Below are positions 13,506 through 22,222 of a stretch of DNA of 38,717 nt, one piece after another; the stretch's first letter is position 1; each line of letters opens with the position of its first letter. A program made the translations under genes and the position numbers. The notes beneath the pieces are model-generated. The model ran no database searches. It worked only from the letters and a program-made list of their open reading frames with translations, and was not told the origin of the DNA. Origin of the DNA: DASRJW01 sp964567755 (GTDB lineage: Bacteria > Krumholzibacteriota > Krumholzibacteriia > G020349025); assembly GCA_964567755.1 (NCBI GenBank), contig CAZMNW010000066.1:1-38717 (forward strand), read 5' to 3'.

Positions 13506-15314
13506 ATGATATTTATTCGCAATCTCTGCGACATCGCACTCGCCCTTGCGTTGCCCGCGGCTGCGCTGGCCCAACAAGGCACAGCAGCTGCCACCGACCC
13601 TGTTCGCGGACGGCGTCCAAACATCGTCGTGATCCTCGGCGATGACATGGGGTTCTCGGACATTGGCATGTTCGGCAGCGAGATCAAGACACCGAACATC
13701 GATTCCCTGTCGAGGGACGGCGTGCGCTTCACGAACTTCTACACGCATGCCAGCTGCTCGCCGACCCGAGCGATGCTGCTCACAGGCACCGACACGCATC
13801 GGAACGGACTGGGCAACATGGACGAATGGACGGCCCCTAACCAGGTGGGCGTGCCGGGTTACGAGGGCTACCTCACCGATAAGGCCGTGACCCTCCCCCA
13901 ACTGCTCAAGGATGCGGGCTACCACACTTACATGGTCGGCAAATGGCACATGGGCAAGGCTCCAGACAAGATTCCGGCGGCGCGAGGGTTCGAGCGCGAC
14001 TTCAGCTTGCTCGACGGGGCGGGCAGCTACTGGGACATGTGGAACTTCACGGCTGCCAACCCCAAGTCGACGTACACCGAGGACGGGCGCTACCTCACGA
14101 AGCTTCCCAAGGATTACTACGCCACGAAGACGTACACGGACAAGCTGATCGGTTTCATCGACGCGAACCGTGGCGACGGCAAACCGTTCTTCGCCTACGT
14201 CGCCCATCAAGCTCCGCACGATCCTTATCACCTGCCTCGGGACTGGCGCGACCGGCACGTCGGTGAGTACGACAAGGGATGGGATGCGGTGCGGCAGGAG
14301 CGACTCAAACGCCAGGTGGAGCTCGGCATCATGCCGCCGGAAACGAAGCTCGCCGAGCGCATGTGGTTCCTGCCCGACGCCATGCTGCTTGCACCAGCAC
14401 CCAGGGCTCTCATCGGCCGTAAAATGGAGCTGTACGCCGGCATGGTGGAAAACATGGACTTCCACGTCGGCCGGCTCGTCCAGCATCTCAAGGAAATCGG
14501 CGAGTACGACAACACGATCTTCATCGTGTTCGGAGACAATGGCGCCGAGGGAACCGATCTCTTTGCCATGATCGCTGGCACTCCCGGAACCCGTGATTAT
14601 CTGTTTGCAGCGATGCAATGGTCTCAGACGGATCCGAAGGCCTGGGGCGACCCAGGGTCCTACGTCGGCTATGGCCCTGCCTGGGCCCAGGTTTCCATGA
14701 CGCCCTTCAGCCAGTACAAGGGGTTTCTCGCCGAAGGTGGCATCCGGAACGGGCTCATAGTCAGCGGTCCTGTGGTGAAGCGAACCAAGGGCAGCATCGG
14801 CGGCGGGCTGATGCACGTGGCCGATATCATGCCGACGCTGCTCGAGGTCGCCGGCGCGACGTATCCGAAGACTGGCAAGGCCGGCGACTTGCCGCCCCTC
14901 GTCGGCAAGTCCTGGGTCAACTGCTTGGCGGGCGAGGCGGAGTCGCCGCGCACCGGACGGGATTACCTCGCCTGGGAGGTATTCGGCAACCGCGCGATTC
15001 GGCAGGGCGACTGGAAGCTCCGCTGGCAATACAGACCTTTCGGGAAAGAAGCGTGGGAATTGTTCGACCTGGGTGCTGATCCCGGGGAGCGTGATGACCT
15101 CGCCGCCAAGCAGCCCGACAAAGTGAAGGCACTGTTGGCGCTTTGGGACGACTACGTCATCGCCAACAACGTGATCCTGCCAAGTCGCTCCCCGTTCGAG
15201 GGCCTCGAGGAAACGCTACCGGAGCGGTTCCCCGTGGAAGCCGGCTATCCGCCCCTCATCTACAAGCGACAGTTCGTGCCGCCCAAGGAAATGATGGCGG
15301 ATCCAAAGCCCTGA
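13506..15314 (+). CDS. Periplasmic arylsulfatase (formylglycine-type)
   Basis: A 602-residue sulfatase that would hydrolyse sulfate esters outside the cytoplasm. Numbered from the ATG at 13506, it has a signal peptide (ALALALPAAALA, about 10-22), the metal-binding GDDMG (Asp46, Asp47), and the CSPTR motif at 84-88, whose Cys84 is converted to formylglycine by a maturase. GKWHMGK is near 140, and the late metal motif FGDNG near 342. I chose 13506 because AAAGGAGG lies 7 bases upstream, while the ATG at 13500 directly abuts it. The outer-membrane protein gene follows within 50 bases, probably in one operon. Such pairs occur in soil bacteria; the sulfate ester used is unknown. Confidence 0.9.
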   Translation: MIFIRNLCDIALALALPAAALAQQGTAAATDPVRGRRPNIVVILGDDMGFSDIGMFGSEIKTPNIDSLSRDGVRFTNFYTHASCSPTRAMLLTGTDTHRNGLGNMDEWTAPNQVGVPGYEGYLTDKAVTLPQLLKDAGYHTYMVGKWHMGKAPDKIPAARGFERDFSLLDGAGSYWDMWNFTAANPKSTYTEDGRYLTKLPKDYYATKTYTDKLIGFIDANRGDGKPFFAYVAHQAPHDPYHLPRDWRDRHVGEYDKGWDAVRQERLKRQVELGIMPPETKLAERMWFLPDAMLLAPAPRALIGRKMELYAGMVENMDFHVGRLVQHLKEIGEYDNTIFIVFGDNGAEGTDLFAMIAGTPGTRDYLFAAMQWSQTDPKAWGDPGSYVGYGPAWAQVSMTPFSQYKGFLAEGGIRNGLIVSGPVVKRTKGSIGGGLMHVADIMPTLLEVAGATYPKTGKAGDLPPLVGKSWVNCLAGEAESPRTGRDYLAWEVFGNRAIRQGDWKLRWQYRPFGKEAWELFDLGADPGERDDLAAKQPDKVKALLALWDDYVIANNVILPSRSPFEGLEETLPERFPVEAGYPPLIYKRQFVPPKEMMADPKP

Positions 15315-15363
15315 TCCACACCGGTTCCGAATTCTCTATCGCCGGAAGAAAGGCGGAGATCGC

Positions 15364-16356
15364 ATGCAACAGCAAAGAGGCCAAACGCCAATGCTGCGAC
15401 TTTTGGCCGGGGCAGCGGTCGCATTCGGGGTGACCTGCGCGACGCCGACATTCGCCCAAGTGCCACCCCGTTTCTACTGGAAAACTCTTGCGGGCGCCAA
15501 TGCCGTGCCCCTGATCTACATGCCTCTGAACGGTAATGCCAACCCGCTCGACCCTGCCCACACCGTGGCGCCGGGAGCCCGCGTCGAAGCGGTAGTGGCT
15601 CCGGTCGGCTATGCACACACCTTCGTCCTGTTTGATCGCGCGGCCATGGCCGCGGTCTTGGTCCCCATGGGCAGGGTGTCCGGTGAGGTGACACTGCTCG
15701 GCAATACATTCAGGGAGGAGGCCAGTGGATTCGGCGATCCGCTGGTCGAGTTCGACATCAACGTCATCGGCAAGAAGCCGATCAAGAACATCCCCGACCT
15801 CCTCCGGTACGAGCCCGGGTTCTCTCTCGACCTCCTAGTCGACGTGGCTTTCCCTATCGGTGAGTACGACAACGACCAGCCGTTGAATCTCGGCCAGAAC
15901 CGCTGGTACGGGCGTGTGGGCGCGCCCATCGTCTGGCAAATCGGTCCGTGGGTGCCGGGCAAGCGCACCACGCTGGAATTCCTTCCGTCCCTGTGGCTTT
16001 TCGGCAGTAACGACGACTACGTGGGCCACACTCTGAAGACCGATCCGATGTTTCAGCTGGAGGGCCACTTGACGCGCGATTTCGCCAAGGATCTGTGGGC
16101 GTCGCTTGACGGCACCTGGGTCGTAGGCGGCCAGGCCAGCATCGATGACGTCGAGGGGGAGAAGTTGAACAATCTCGGACTTGGATACACGCTCGGATAT
16201 CACATCAACGACAACATCCAGGTCACCTTTGGCTACATGTCGACCGTCAACGACAACGATCCGGAAGATCTTCAATTAGACGGGTTCCGCGTCTCGGCCG
16301 TATTCGGCTGGCACCCGTTGGTCGAAGGAATGAAGCGGCTCGAGGGCGGCGAGTAG
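15364..16356 (+). CDS. Outer-membrane beta-barrel protein, MetA-pathway of phenol degradation family (Phenol_MetA_deg)
   Basis: A 330-residue secreted protein. A signal peptide runs to about residue 32 (LAGAAVAFGVTCATPTFAQ). Then come alternating amphipathic strands and typical family blocks such as YMPLNGNANP near 52, DLLVDVAFPIGEYDND near 155 and LGYTLGYHINDNIQVTFGYM near 270. The final strand ends with AVFGWHPLVEG. The family is thought to form outer-membrane pores taking up aromatic or other hydrophobic substrates. It follows the arylsulfatase by 49 bases with GGCGGAG before the ATG, so it may admit the sulfated substrate or its product. An internal ATG at 15391 is an alternative start. 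Confidence 0.8.
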   Translation: MQQQRGQTPMLRLLAGAAVAFGVTCATPTFAQVPPRFYWKTLAGANAVPLIYMPLNGNANPLDPAHTVAPGARVEAVVAPVGYAHTFVLFDRAAMAAVLVPMGRVSGEVTLLGNTFREEASGFGDPLVEFDINVIGKKPIKNIPDLLRYEPGFSLDLLVDVAFPIGEYDNDQPLNLGQNRWYGRVGAPIVWQIGPWVPGKRTTLEFLPSLWLFGSNDDYVGHTLKTDPMFQLEGHLTRDFAKDLWASLDGTWVVGGQASIDDVEGEKLNNLGLGYTLGYHINDNIQVTFGYMSTVNDNDPEDLQLDGFRVSAVFGWHPLVEGMKRLEGGE

Positions 16357-16363
16357 CTCCACT

Positions 16364-16394
16364 TGGGTCCCGATTCGACGAGGCTCGGGCCCCA
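16364..16394 (+). terminator. Stem-loop after the sulfatase/porin operon
   Basis: TGGGTCCCGA (16364-16373) pairs with TCGGGCCCCA (16385-16394) over 10 bp with one mismatch and an 11-base loop. It begins 7 bases after the stop codon. A second perfect stem, CGAAGA with TCTTCG (16395-16414), follows directly. There is no T-tract, but position and strength suit transcript termination or 3'-end protection. Confidence 0.5.
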
Positions 16395-16414
16395 CGAAGA
16401 TAGCCGTTTCTTCG

Positions 16415-16812
16415 AGAGGCGAAGCAAGCCTGCGAAAACTGTACTTCCTGGAGAAGACCCCGGAATGGTCGTTCGCCGATGGCCTACGGGCTCCCGGTCT
16501 TCGGCGCCTTTCGTTCTTGCCGGTTTCGCGTCCCGCAATTACGGCATATGGATTCCGATCGCCATGGTATAGCTCATCATCGGTCTTGCAGTGAGACGAA
16601 AGCATGGCGCTTCGAAGGCACCCCAAGATAAGCGATTCGTCGTGCCACCGAGGGGTTCGTCTCTGGGGGCGTTCATAAACCTACTGTTTTGTGAGCGCAA
16701 CGGCTGCAAGGCCAAAAGCGCCGATTGCCTGGGGTTCCCATCACGGATTTTCGATGGGTTTATGAACACTCATGCGAGAGCAAAGAGCCAGGCGCAGGGG
16801 GCACTGTGACGG
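16415..16812. other. Gene-poor stretch after the porin gene
   Basis: About 400 bases without a supported gene. The short open frames here lack the codon pattern and ribosome sites of the neighbours. The right part contains the structured inverted-repeat element at 16671-16767. Base composition is lower in GC than the flanking genes, as in the stretch before the sulfatase, so the two-gene module is bordered by foreign-looking DNA on both sides. Confidence 0.45.
16671..16767. repeat. Structured inverted-repeat element
   Basis: GTTCATAAACC (16671-16681) pairs perfectly over 11 bases with GGTTTATGAAC (16757-16767). Between them are nested stems: GCGC (16695-16698) with GCGC (16718-16721) enclosing GGCT-GCAA-GGCC (16702-16713, a GNRA-type loop), and CCCATC (16737-16742) with GATGGG (16753-16758), which competes with the outer stem. 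The left arm can also fold locally with TTTTGTGAGCGC, and this part resembles the element at 13214-13240. It could be a structured RNA, a miniature mobile element or a palindromic repeat. Confidence 0.4.
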
Positions 16813-18447
16813 TCATTGAAGCCGTTGGTAGGCGAAGCGGCCGAAGAAGAGGCCGACCTCGGTGCGACGGGCGACGGGTTGGACGGCGCCGCCGCAGCGT
16901 GCGGGCAGAGGTTCGCGTTCACCGGGGGCGGTGATTCCGTAGAGCGACGTCATGCCCTCGGCGGCGAGGAAGGTTTGCAGCGCCGGCATGAGCGTCTCGC
17001 GCCGCGGCGAACCCTGCACGTCGGAGGCGAGATAAGAATCGCGCGTGAGTGCGGCGCCAGGCGGCAACGACAGAGTGAAACCCTGGCTGGCGAGCTCGAG
17101 CGCCGGATCCCGGCACAGCCAGAGCAGCGCGATCGGGCGCTCCTGCCACAGGCCGACGACGGCACGTTCGCCGCGGCGCAAGCGCGCGAGCGCGGTGATC
17201 AACGTGTCCGGTTTCATGCCCTCCTGGCGCACGATCGACTTGATGTGCGAGTAGCGCGACCATTGCACGCGGAACTCCGACGGCGTGGGCGGGAGCGGTT
17301 GCACGCGCCACAGCGACCAGTGCGTCTTGCCGAAGCGCTTGACGTGGGTGCGCGTGGATGGTGACGGCGCTGCGGGCGCTCCCACCGGTGCGGCCGCGGT
17401 GCCGGTCTCGATCGCGCGCGGCTGGCGGATCTCGAGGCGCACGTTCTCGCGCACGACGTTGGCGAAGCGCTCCTTGTGCGGCGTTTGGCCGAGGGTGAAG
17501 TCGACCTCGCGCGCGCCGTTGGCGATGGCGTCGGCCAGCAGCTTGGACAACATTACCTCGCCCGGCGAGTAGCGGGCATAGTCGACGTTGAAGCTCGGCA
17601 AATACCAGGTGAACACGCGGTCGTAATAGAAACCCAAATGGAATGCCAGGATCTCGTCGCGCCAACGCAGCGCCGAGAACCGCAGCCATCCAGATTCGAG
17701 CAACGCTTGCGCCACACGCTCGTAGAAGCGCCGGTTGCGCACGTCGTCGAACAGGCTGCGATCGCCGGCCATGAAACGCCGGTCGCGGTGCTGTTCGAAG
17801 AATTGCGGCAGCAGATCGGTGATCTCGTCGGCATCGAGCACGTGCTTCCATTCGAGCGGCGCGAGGCGCTCGAAATAGCGGCTGTGGCGGATCAAGCTGC
17901 GCTTGCGCGTGCAGGTCTCGGCGAAGATCGGGTTCTTTTCGATCGCGAGGGCCGGACAGGCGCCGACATTGTGCTTGGCGAACTGCCAGCCCTCCGGCAA
18001 CGTGTGCTGCTCGAGCAATGGCACCGTGCTGCTGTGGGCCGGGATGTTGTGGAAACGCAGCACGTCCCAGCGATCGCGCCGGCGCAGCAAGGTGTCGAAG
18101 ATCGCGGCGACCACCTTGGGCTTGTCGTCGGCACTGGCGATGAAATCGGCGTAATCGGAAGCGCCGGTGCCGAGGAACTCGACGATGCGCTTGCCTTCCT
18201 CGCGTCGCAACAACAGGGGAGCAATGCCGACCAATTCGTCCTCGCGCAGCACGGCAATGGTGTAGAGTTCCGCGTCGGTGCCGAAGCATTCCCACCACGT
18301 CGCAAGCCAGTCCCAGGTCAGGAAGATGCTGCGTGTCTCGCTGCGCTTGTGCAAACGGCTCCATGCCGCCCGCCCGAGCGGCAGGTCCTGGAGGTTTTGG
18401 CACACGCGCGTTTGATGCTCCGAGGCGGAGACGAGGAGTTCGGACAT
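16813..18447 (-). CDS. GNAT/FemAB-like acyltransferase (CelD/BcsL-type) with C-terminal extension
   Basis: A 544-residue protein. Residues about 25-340 fit the GNAT-related acetyltransferase family PF13480. Features are FLTWDWLATWWECFG near residue 42, a strand VGIAPLLLRREEG, SDYADFIAS near 107, RKRSLIRHSRYFERL near 190 and the second-half block FHLGFYYDRVFTWYLPSFN near 283. Such proteins often modify exopolysaccharides or cell-wall precursors. A low-complexity linker (about 340-375) is followed by a second folded part of about 165 residues with WSRYSHIKSIVRQ and LWQERPIALLWL, which I do not recognise and which may be a degenerate acyltransferase domain. The start is fixed by GGAAGGTGG before the ATG at 18447; an upstream extension of the frame has no coding character. 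Confidence 0.72.
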   Translation of the reverse strand: MSELLVSASEHQTRVCQNLQDLPLGRAAWSRLHKRSETRSIFLTWDWLATWWECFGTDAELYTIAVLREDELVGIAPLLLRREEGKRIVEFLGTGASDYADFIASADDKPKVVAAIFDTLLRRRDRWDVLRFHNIPAHSSTVPLLEQHTLPEGWQFAKHNVGACPALAIEKNPIFAETCTRKRSLIRHSRYFERLAPLEWKHVLDADEITDLLPQFFEQHRDRRFMAGDRSLFDDVRNRRFYERVAQALLESGWLRFSALRWRDEILAFHLGFYYDRVFTWYLPSFNVDYARYSPGEVMLSKLLADAIANGAREVDFTLGQTPHKERFANVVRENVRLEIRQPRAIETGTAAAPVGAPAAPSPSTRTHVKRFGKTHWSLWRVQPLPPTPSEFRVQWSRYSHIKSIVRQEGMKPDTLITALARLRRGERAVVGLWQERPIALLWLCRDPALELASQGFTLSLPPGAALTRDSYLASDVQGSPRRETLMPALQTFLAAEGMTSLYGITAPGEREPLPARCGGAVQPVARRTEVGLFFGRFAYQRLQ

Positions 18448-18624
18448 GCACGCCACCTTCCGGGCCCTTTGGGGTCCGGACAAGGAGATCGAATTCCGTG
18501 CCAAGCCAGCCCGTCGGGACTCCCGACCACGGGCTTGCCCAGGACAGCTTCCTCGACTAGCATTCGGCCTTGGCGCTGGCGCGGGTCGAAAATCGCGCTC
18601 GCAGTTGTCGCGAAGGGGAAGAGG

Positions 18625-19185
18625 ATGATCTTCGATCGCCGACCGTACTACTTGGCGGGGCTCATCATCGGGCTCGGTGTGGCAGCCTTCATCTGGTTCG
18701 GGCCGAAGACGACACCCGAGCAGCGCGTGACCCAAGACGTGGCGATCTTGGCGCAGGAGCCCTGGGATTCGGTGCGGGTTGTGGACATCGTCTTCGAGGG
18801 ACCTGCGAGTGAACCTTCCGACGTGCTCCTGCATGGCGTGCGGCCGAACGGCACACCGGTCCTGGTGCACTTTGCCGCCGATAGCCCGTACACCGCCCGG
18901 ACCGCCGTTCACCGTCTGTTGGCGCAAGACCTCGATCGCATGGCCGAGATCCTCATGGTGCCGCGCTCTCTCGTGCAGTCGCCGTTTCGCGACCGCTTCC
19001 GACCCAACGCCACGCACGCCGGAATTGCGTATTATGCCGGCGCGCCGCCCGTGGACGAGTCGACTCCGGCTGGCACGTCCGGGGAGATGGTCCCCGAGTC
19101 CTCGATGCCGCAAACCACGGCTCCGAGCTCCGGTTCGCAGGCGCCCGCGCAAGCCGCGGCCGCATCCGCTTCCAACTCCCACTAG
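18625..19185 (+). CDS. Membrane-anchored protein of unknown function
   Basis: A 186-residue protein preceded by GAAGAGG. After a short basic N-terminus (MIFDRRP) there is one membrane helix (YLAGLIIGLGVAAFIWFG, about 8-25). A small soluble domain (about 30-150) contains VVDIVFEGPASEPSDVLLHG and RTAVHRLLAQDLDRMAEIL, and the tail (about 155-186) is rich in Ser, Pro, Ala and Gln. It is divergent from the acyltransferase gene and 53 bases before the lipid kinase. I do not recognise the family. The anchor suggests a periplasmic protein. Confidence 0.6.
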   Translation: MIFDRRPYYLAGLIIGLGVAAFIWFGPKTTPEQRVTQDVAILAQEPWDSVRVVDIVFEGPASEPSDVLLHGVRPNGTPVLVHFAADSPYTARTAVHRLLAQDLDRMAEILMVPRSLVQSPFRDRFRPNATHAGIAYYAGAPPVDESTPAGTSGEMVPESSMPQTTAPSSGSQAPAQAAAASASNSH

Positions 19186-19238
19186 ACTAGACTGCCTCGT
19201 CTCGGCTCGATCGCGCTCGGCCTCGCAGGTGGTGGTTC

Positions 19239-20267
19239 GTGGATGCTCGACTCGAACGCGTGCTGCGGGAGCGGATCGACCGCTTGCCGACTGGCCTGCG
19301 CCCGAAGTTGTCACGTGACGAGCGCATCTTTCTCATCGACAACCCCAAGTCCGGCGGCGGGACCTTCGCGGCATACGCCGATTGGGCACTGCAGCTCTAC
19401 ACGGTTCTCGGCTACCAAGCGACATTGTGGCGCACCGAACGCCCTGGCCACGCCGAAGAGCTGGCGCGGCGGGCGGCGGAGCAGGGGGCCACGCTGATCG
19501 TGACCTGTTCCGGCGACGGCGGCGTGCGTGAGACAGTCGCCGGAATCATGTCGCTCGCACCCGAAAAACGGCCAAAGCTGTCGGTCATTCCCAAGGGCAC
19601 GGCGAACGTCCTCGCCAAGACGGTGGGGCTGCAGGTCGGACCCATCCCCGATCTGTTGCAGGCGTGTTTCCGGCAACTGTATTGGGCACAGGAACGCCCG
19701 TTGGATGTTGGATTCCTCAACGACACGGCCTTCGCCTGCTTCGCCGGCTTCGGTTTCGACGCCGACCTCATCGACAACGTGCCCGCCAAGGACAAACGCC
19801 TGCTGAAGGAATGGGCCTATCTGTTCGCGGGGCTGCGCACGCTGTTCGGGTGGAGTGCGACCGAACGGCGGTTCACGCTCTACCGGCCGCCCCTCATGCG
19901 CGTGCAGGGCGTCGACCGGGACGGCCGCACGGTGGAGCGGACGGGATACTTCGTCGCCATCGGCAACGTCGCCGATTACGGTTCGCACCTGTTCCCCTTC
20001 ATGCAGAACGCCAGGCTCGACGATGGGTTGCTCGATGTCGTCGTCGTCGCGACGCGCGACCTGCGCGAGCTGTTGCACATCGGCCAGCAAGTGGTCACGC
20101 GCACGCACTTGCGCAATCCACAGGTGTTTGCGTTCCAGAGCGCAGAGCCTCTGACGGTGGAATCGCTCGAAGAACCCGTGCCGATGCACGTGGACTGCGA
20201 ACTGCTCGCACGCGCGCGCCATTGCACACTGCGTCTCGAGCCGGCGGCGTTGCGCGTTCTCGCCTGA
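19239..20267 (+). CDS. Lipid kinase of the diacylglycerol-kinase (DagK/YegS) family
   Basis: A 342-residue protein likely to phosphorylate a lipid such as diacylglycerol. The N-terminal catalytic part has FLIDNPKSGGG (31-41), the nucleotide loop reading CSGDGGVRE (90-98) where most members have GGDGT, and PKGTANVLA (118-126). The C-terminal half has AGFGFDADL and a late ARLDDGLLDVVVV (about 263-275), as in YegS-like kinases. The start is GTG at 19239 with AGGTGG upstream. It stands between two proteins of unknown function in the same direction. Catalytic competence is probable but the SGDGG loop is a deviation; the substrate is unknown. Confidence 0.8.
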   Translation: MDARLERVLRERIDRLPTGLRPKLSRDERIFLIDNPKSGGGTFAAYADWALQLYTVLGYQATLWRTERPGHAEELARRAAEQGATLIVTCSGDGGVRETVAGIMSLAPEKRPKLSVIPKGTANVLAKTVGLQVGPIPDLLQACFRQLYWAQERPLDVGFLNDTAFACFAGFGFDADLIDNVPAKDKRLLKEWAYLFAGLRTLFGWSATERRFTLYRPPLMRVQGVDRDGRTVERTGYFVAIGNVADYGSHLFPFMQNARLDDGLLDVVVVATRDLRELLHIGQQVVTRTHLRNPQVFAFQSAEPLTVESLEEPVPMHVDCELLARARHCTLRLEPAALRVLA

Positions 20268-20330
20268 GGTTTCCAGGCGACCCGAATTCCAGCGCGCCTT
20301 CCGGGCATGCGGCATGCACGGAAGCGCTGC

Positions 20331-21077
20331 ATGTGGCGAATCCCCCTCCAGGCACACGCTCGCACGCGCGCCGCGCTGGCGGCGTGCCTCATCTGCGGCG
20401 CATTGGCGTTGTCTCATCCGGCGGCGGCTGTGGACAACGTGTCGCTGTTCACCGAGTGGGTGCAGGACACCCAAAGCCCCCCGGGACGCGAGGATTTCTT
20501 CGTCGATCCGATCCTGTTCGCCGCACGCGGGCCCGTGTATGCAATGCTCGACCTCGGCACGTTTGCGCGCGGTCTCGAGGTCGGCGGCAGCTGGCGCGAT
20601 CGGCGTGGTTCGAGCTACACGACATTCGTCCGTCGCCGTCAAGGCGGCGCCATCGACGATACCGCATACGAATTCGGCACGGCCCAGAAGCTGAGGCGCG
20701 TCGTCGGCACACTCGCGGGGCGCTTGCAATGGCCGGATCATCCGGAGGAAAACAACGTCCTGCTCGTGCCGACGGTCGGTGCCGAGCTGTACACCGGCAG
20801 CTACTCGTTCACCGCGTTTCGCGCCATCCTCGACCCGCGCTCGGGCGCGGGCGTGGCTTTCTTGCTCTCGCATCGCCTCGCGACGCGCAACGCCTTCCTC
20901 GAAGGGATGCTGGTCCCGCGCACGGACGGTGCGCTCAACTGGAGCGTGCGCGGGCGCTGGCGCTGGTTCCACGCTGGCTACACACAGGAAGACGACTTCG
21001 ACTACTCGGCCATCGATCGCTCGGTGTGGATGTTCGGGCTGCAGCTCGATCTCGACCACGACAACCTGGGTCCGTGA
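20331..21077 (+). CDS. Secreted protein of unknown function, possibly an outer-membrane barrel
   Basis: A 248-residue protein with a clear signal peptide (ARTRAALAACLICGALALSHPAAA, cut near residue 33). The mature part has many alternating aromatic/hydrophobic segments, such as YAMLDLGTFARGLEVGGSWRDR, ELYTGSYSFTAFRAIL and VRGRWRWFHAGYTQ, and ends in MFGLQLDLDHD. This is what a small outer-membrane barrel looks like, though I recognise no family. GGAAG six bases before the ATG at 20331 favours that start over the ATG at 20307. It follows the lipid kinase by 63 bases. Confidence 0.6.
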   Translation: MWRIPLQAHARTRAALAACLICGALALSHPAAAVDNVSLFTEWVQDTQSPPGREDFFVDPILFAARGPVYAMLDLGTFARGLEVGGSWRDRRGSSYTTFVRRRQGGAIDDTAYEFGTAQKLRRVVGTLAGRLQWPDHPEENNVLLVPTVGAELYTGSYSFTAFRAILDPRSGAGVAFLLSHRLATRNAFLEGMLVPRTDGALNWSVRGRWRWFHAGYTQEDDFDYSAIDRSVWMFGLQLDLDHDNLGP

Positions 21078-21201
21078 GGCGTGCTCGCGCGTCAACGGTC
21101 CGTGGACGCGTGTGCGGGACCGTGAAGCAGCTGCGTGAGCGCCGGTGAACCCGCTCGGGCCTGGTCCCTTGACGCAGCATCCCGGGAAACGGAAACTCCG
21201 T

Positions 21202-21225
21202 CGCCGATTCGTGGACGAGTCGGCG
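21202..21225. promoter_or_regulatory. 24-bp palindrome upstream of the EamA gene
   Basis: CGCCGATTCGT and ACGAGTCGGCG around a central GG pair over 11 positions with a single G-T wobble. It lies about 60 bases before the EamA start. The symmetry suits a dimeric regulator site; in RNA it would be a strong leader hairpin. The upstream gap also has ACGGTCC with GGACCGT (around 21097-21124), possibly the end of the preceding transcript. Confidence 0.4.
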
Positions 21226-21286
21226 GGGGAGTCGTTGCCATGCAGTCAGGAACCGCGGTTGCTGCCTCCCAGTGCGCGAGGTCCGG

Positions 21287-22222
21287 ATGCCGCGCGTGAG
21301 GGTCTACGGCGCGCTGGTGTTGGTGCAGCTCCTCTTTGGGATCCACTACTTCGTTGCCAAGCTCGCGCTCGAGATGATGCCGCCGCGCGCCTGGGCGACG
21401 CTGCGCATTCTCGGCGGCGCCGCGTTGTTGATCCTCTACAATCTGTTTTTCTTGCACCAGCCCTCACCGCGCCTGGCCGATGTCGGACGCCTCGCATTCT
21501 TCGCGCTCCTCGGGGTCACTTGCAATCAAGTGCTCTTCGTGGAAGGGTTGGCACGCACGACGCCGGCGCACTCGGCGCTCATCAACAGCATCATCCCGGT
21601 GGCGACGCTGGGTGTGGCCATTTTGCTCGGGAAGGAACGGCGTACGCCGCGGCGCGTGGCATCCATTTGCGTGGCGTTCGCGAGCGTTCTGGTGCTGTTG
21701 CGGGTCGAGAACTTCCGCTTCCAAGACAGCTGGGTGCTCGGAGATCTACTCACGCTCGCGAACGCGTGCTCCTTCTCCTTGTTCCTGGTGTTGTCACGCG
21801 ACACCTTGCGCCGCATGAATCCGCTCGCGGCGACGGCGTGGCTGCTCGGTCTCGGCGCACTCGGCATCGTGACCGTGGGTGCCGGGCCGCTGGCGCAAGT
21901 GAACTTCGAGACGCTGCCGGCGCGCTTTTGGTGGTTCGCGGCCTACACGGTCGTCGGCGCCACGGCGCTGGCGTACTTTCTCAACTCGTACGCGTTGCGG
22001 CACGTGGACTCGTCGATGGTGGCGCTGTTCATCTATTTGCAGGTGCCGTTGGCGACGGCGCTGTCTTATTTCTATCTCGGTGAACGACCGACGCCGCGCT
22101 TTCTCTTCGCCACGGCCGGGATCTTTTTCGGTGTGTTCCTTGCGGTGTCGGCGGGGAGTGGCGCTCGCCTGCTGGCGCCGAAGGGCGCGGCGAGTGATGC
22201 GGGTGCAGGGGAGAGGGCATGA
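21287..22222 (+). CDS. EamA-family (DMT) transporter
   Basis: A 311-residue protein with about ten hydrophobic helices arranged as two EamA halves (about 5-135 and 150-285). Family marks are FGIHYFVAKLAL near residue 16, the end of the first half FASVLVLLR near 140, and SSMVALFIYLQVPLATALSYFYLGE near 245-269. DMT proteins of this type usually export amino acids or other metabolites. I prefer the ATG at 21287, with GCGAGG five bases upstream, over the GTG at 21272. Its stop overlaps the ATG of the next gene (ATGA), so it is translationally coupled to a FAD oxidase, which suggests a shared substrate or product. Confidence 0.85.
   Translation: MPRVRVYGALVLVQLLFGIHYFVAKLALEMMPPRAWATLRILGGAALLILYNLFFLHQPSPRLADVGRLAFFALLGVTCNQVLFVEGLARTTPAHSALINSIIPVATLGVAILLGKERRTPRRVASICVAFASVLVLLRVENFRFQDSWVLGDLLTLANACSFSLFLVLSRDTLRRMNPLAATAWLLGLGALGIVTVGAGPLAQVNFETLPARFWWFAAYTVVGATALAYFLNSYALRHVDSSMVALFIYLQVPLATALSYFYLGERPTPRFLFATAGIFFGVFLAVSAGSGARLLAPKGAASDAGAGERA

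Noticed and set aside
13371..15029. Long antisense frame opposite the arylsulfatase
   Set aside because: It is a mirror of the sulfatase codon pattern in GC-rich DNA, rich in Arg/Val/His without family motifs.
16671..16767. Integron attC site
   Set aside because: The ends do not fit the RYYYAAC/GTTRRRY core sites, and there is no integrase or cassette array.
16591..16809. Small gene after the porin gene
   Set aside because: No ribosome site, low-quality composition, and it overlaps the inverted-repeat element that explains the sequence better.
18448..19314. Upstream extension of the acyltransferase frame
   Set aside because: It is antisense to the membrane-anchored protein gene, of shadow composition, and a clear ribosome site marks the start at 18447.
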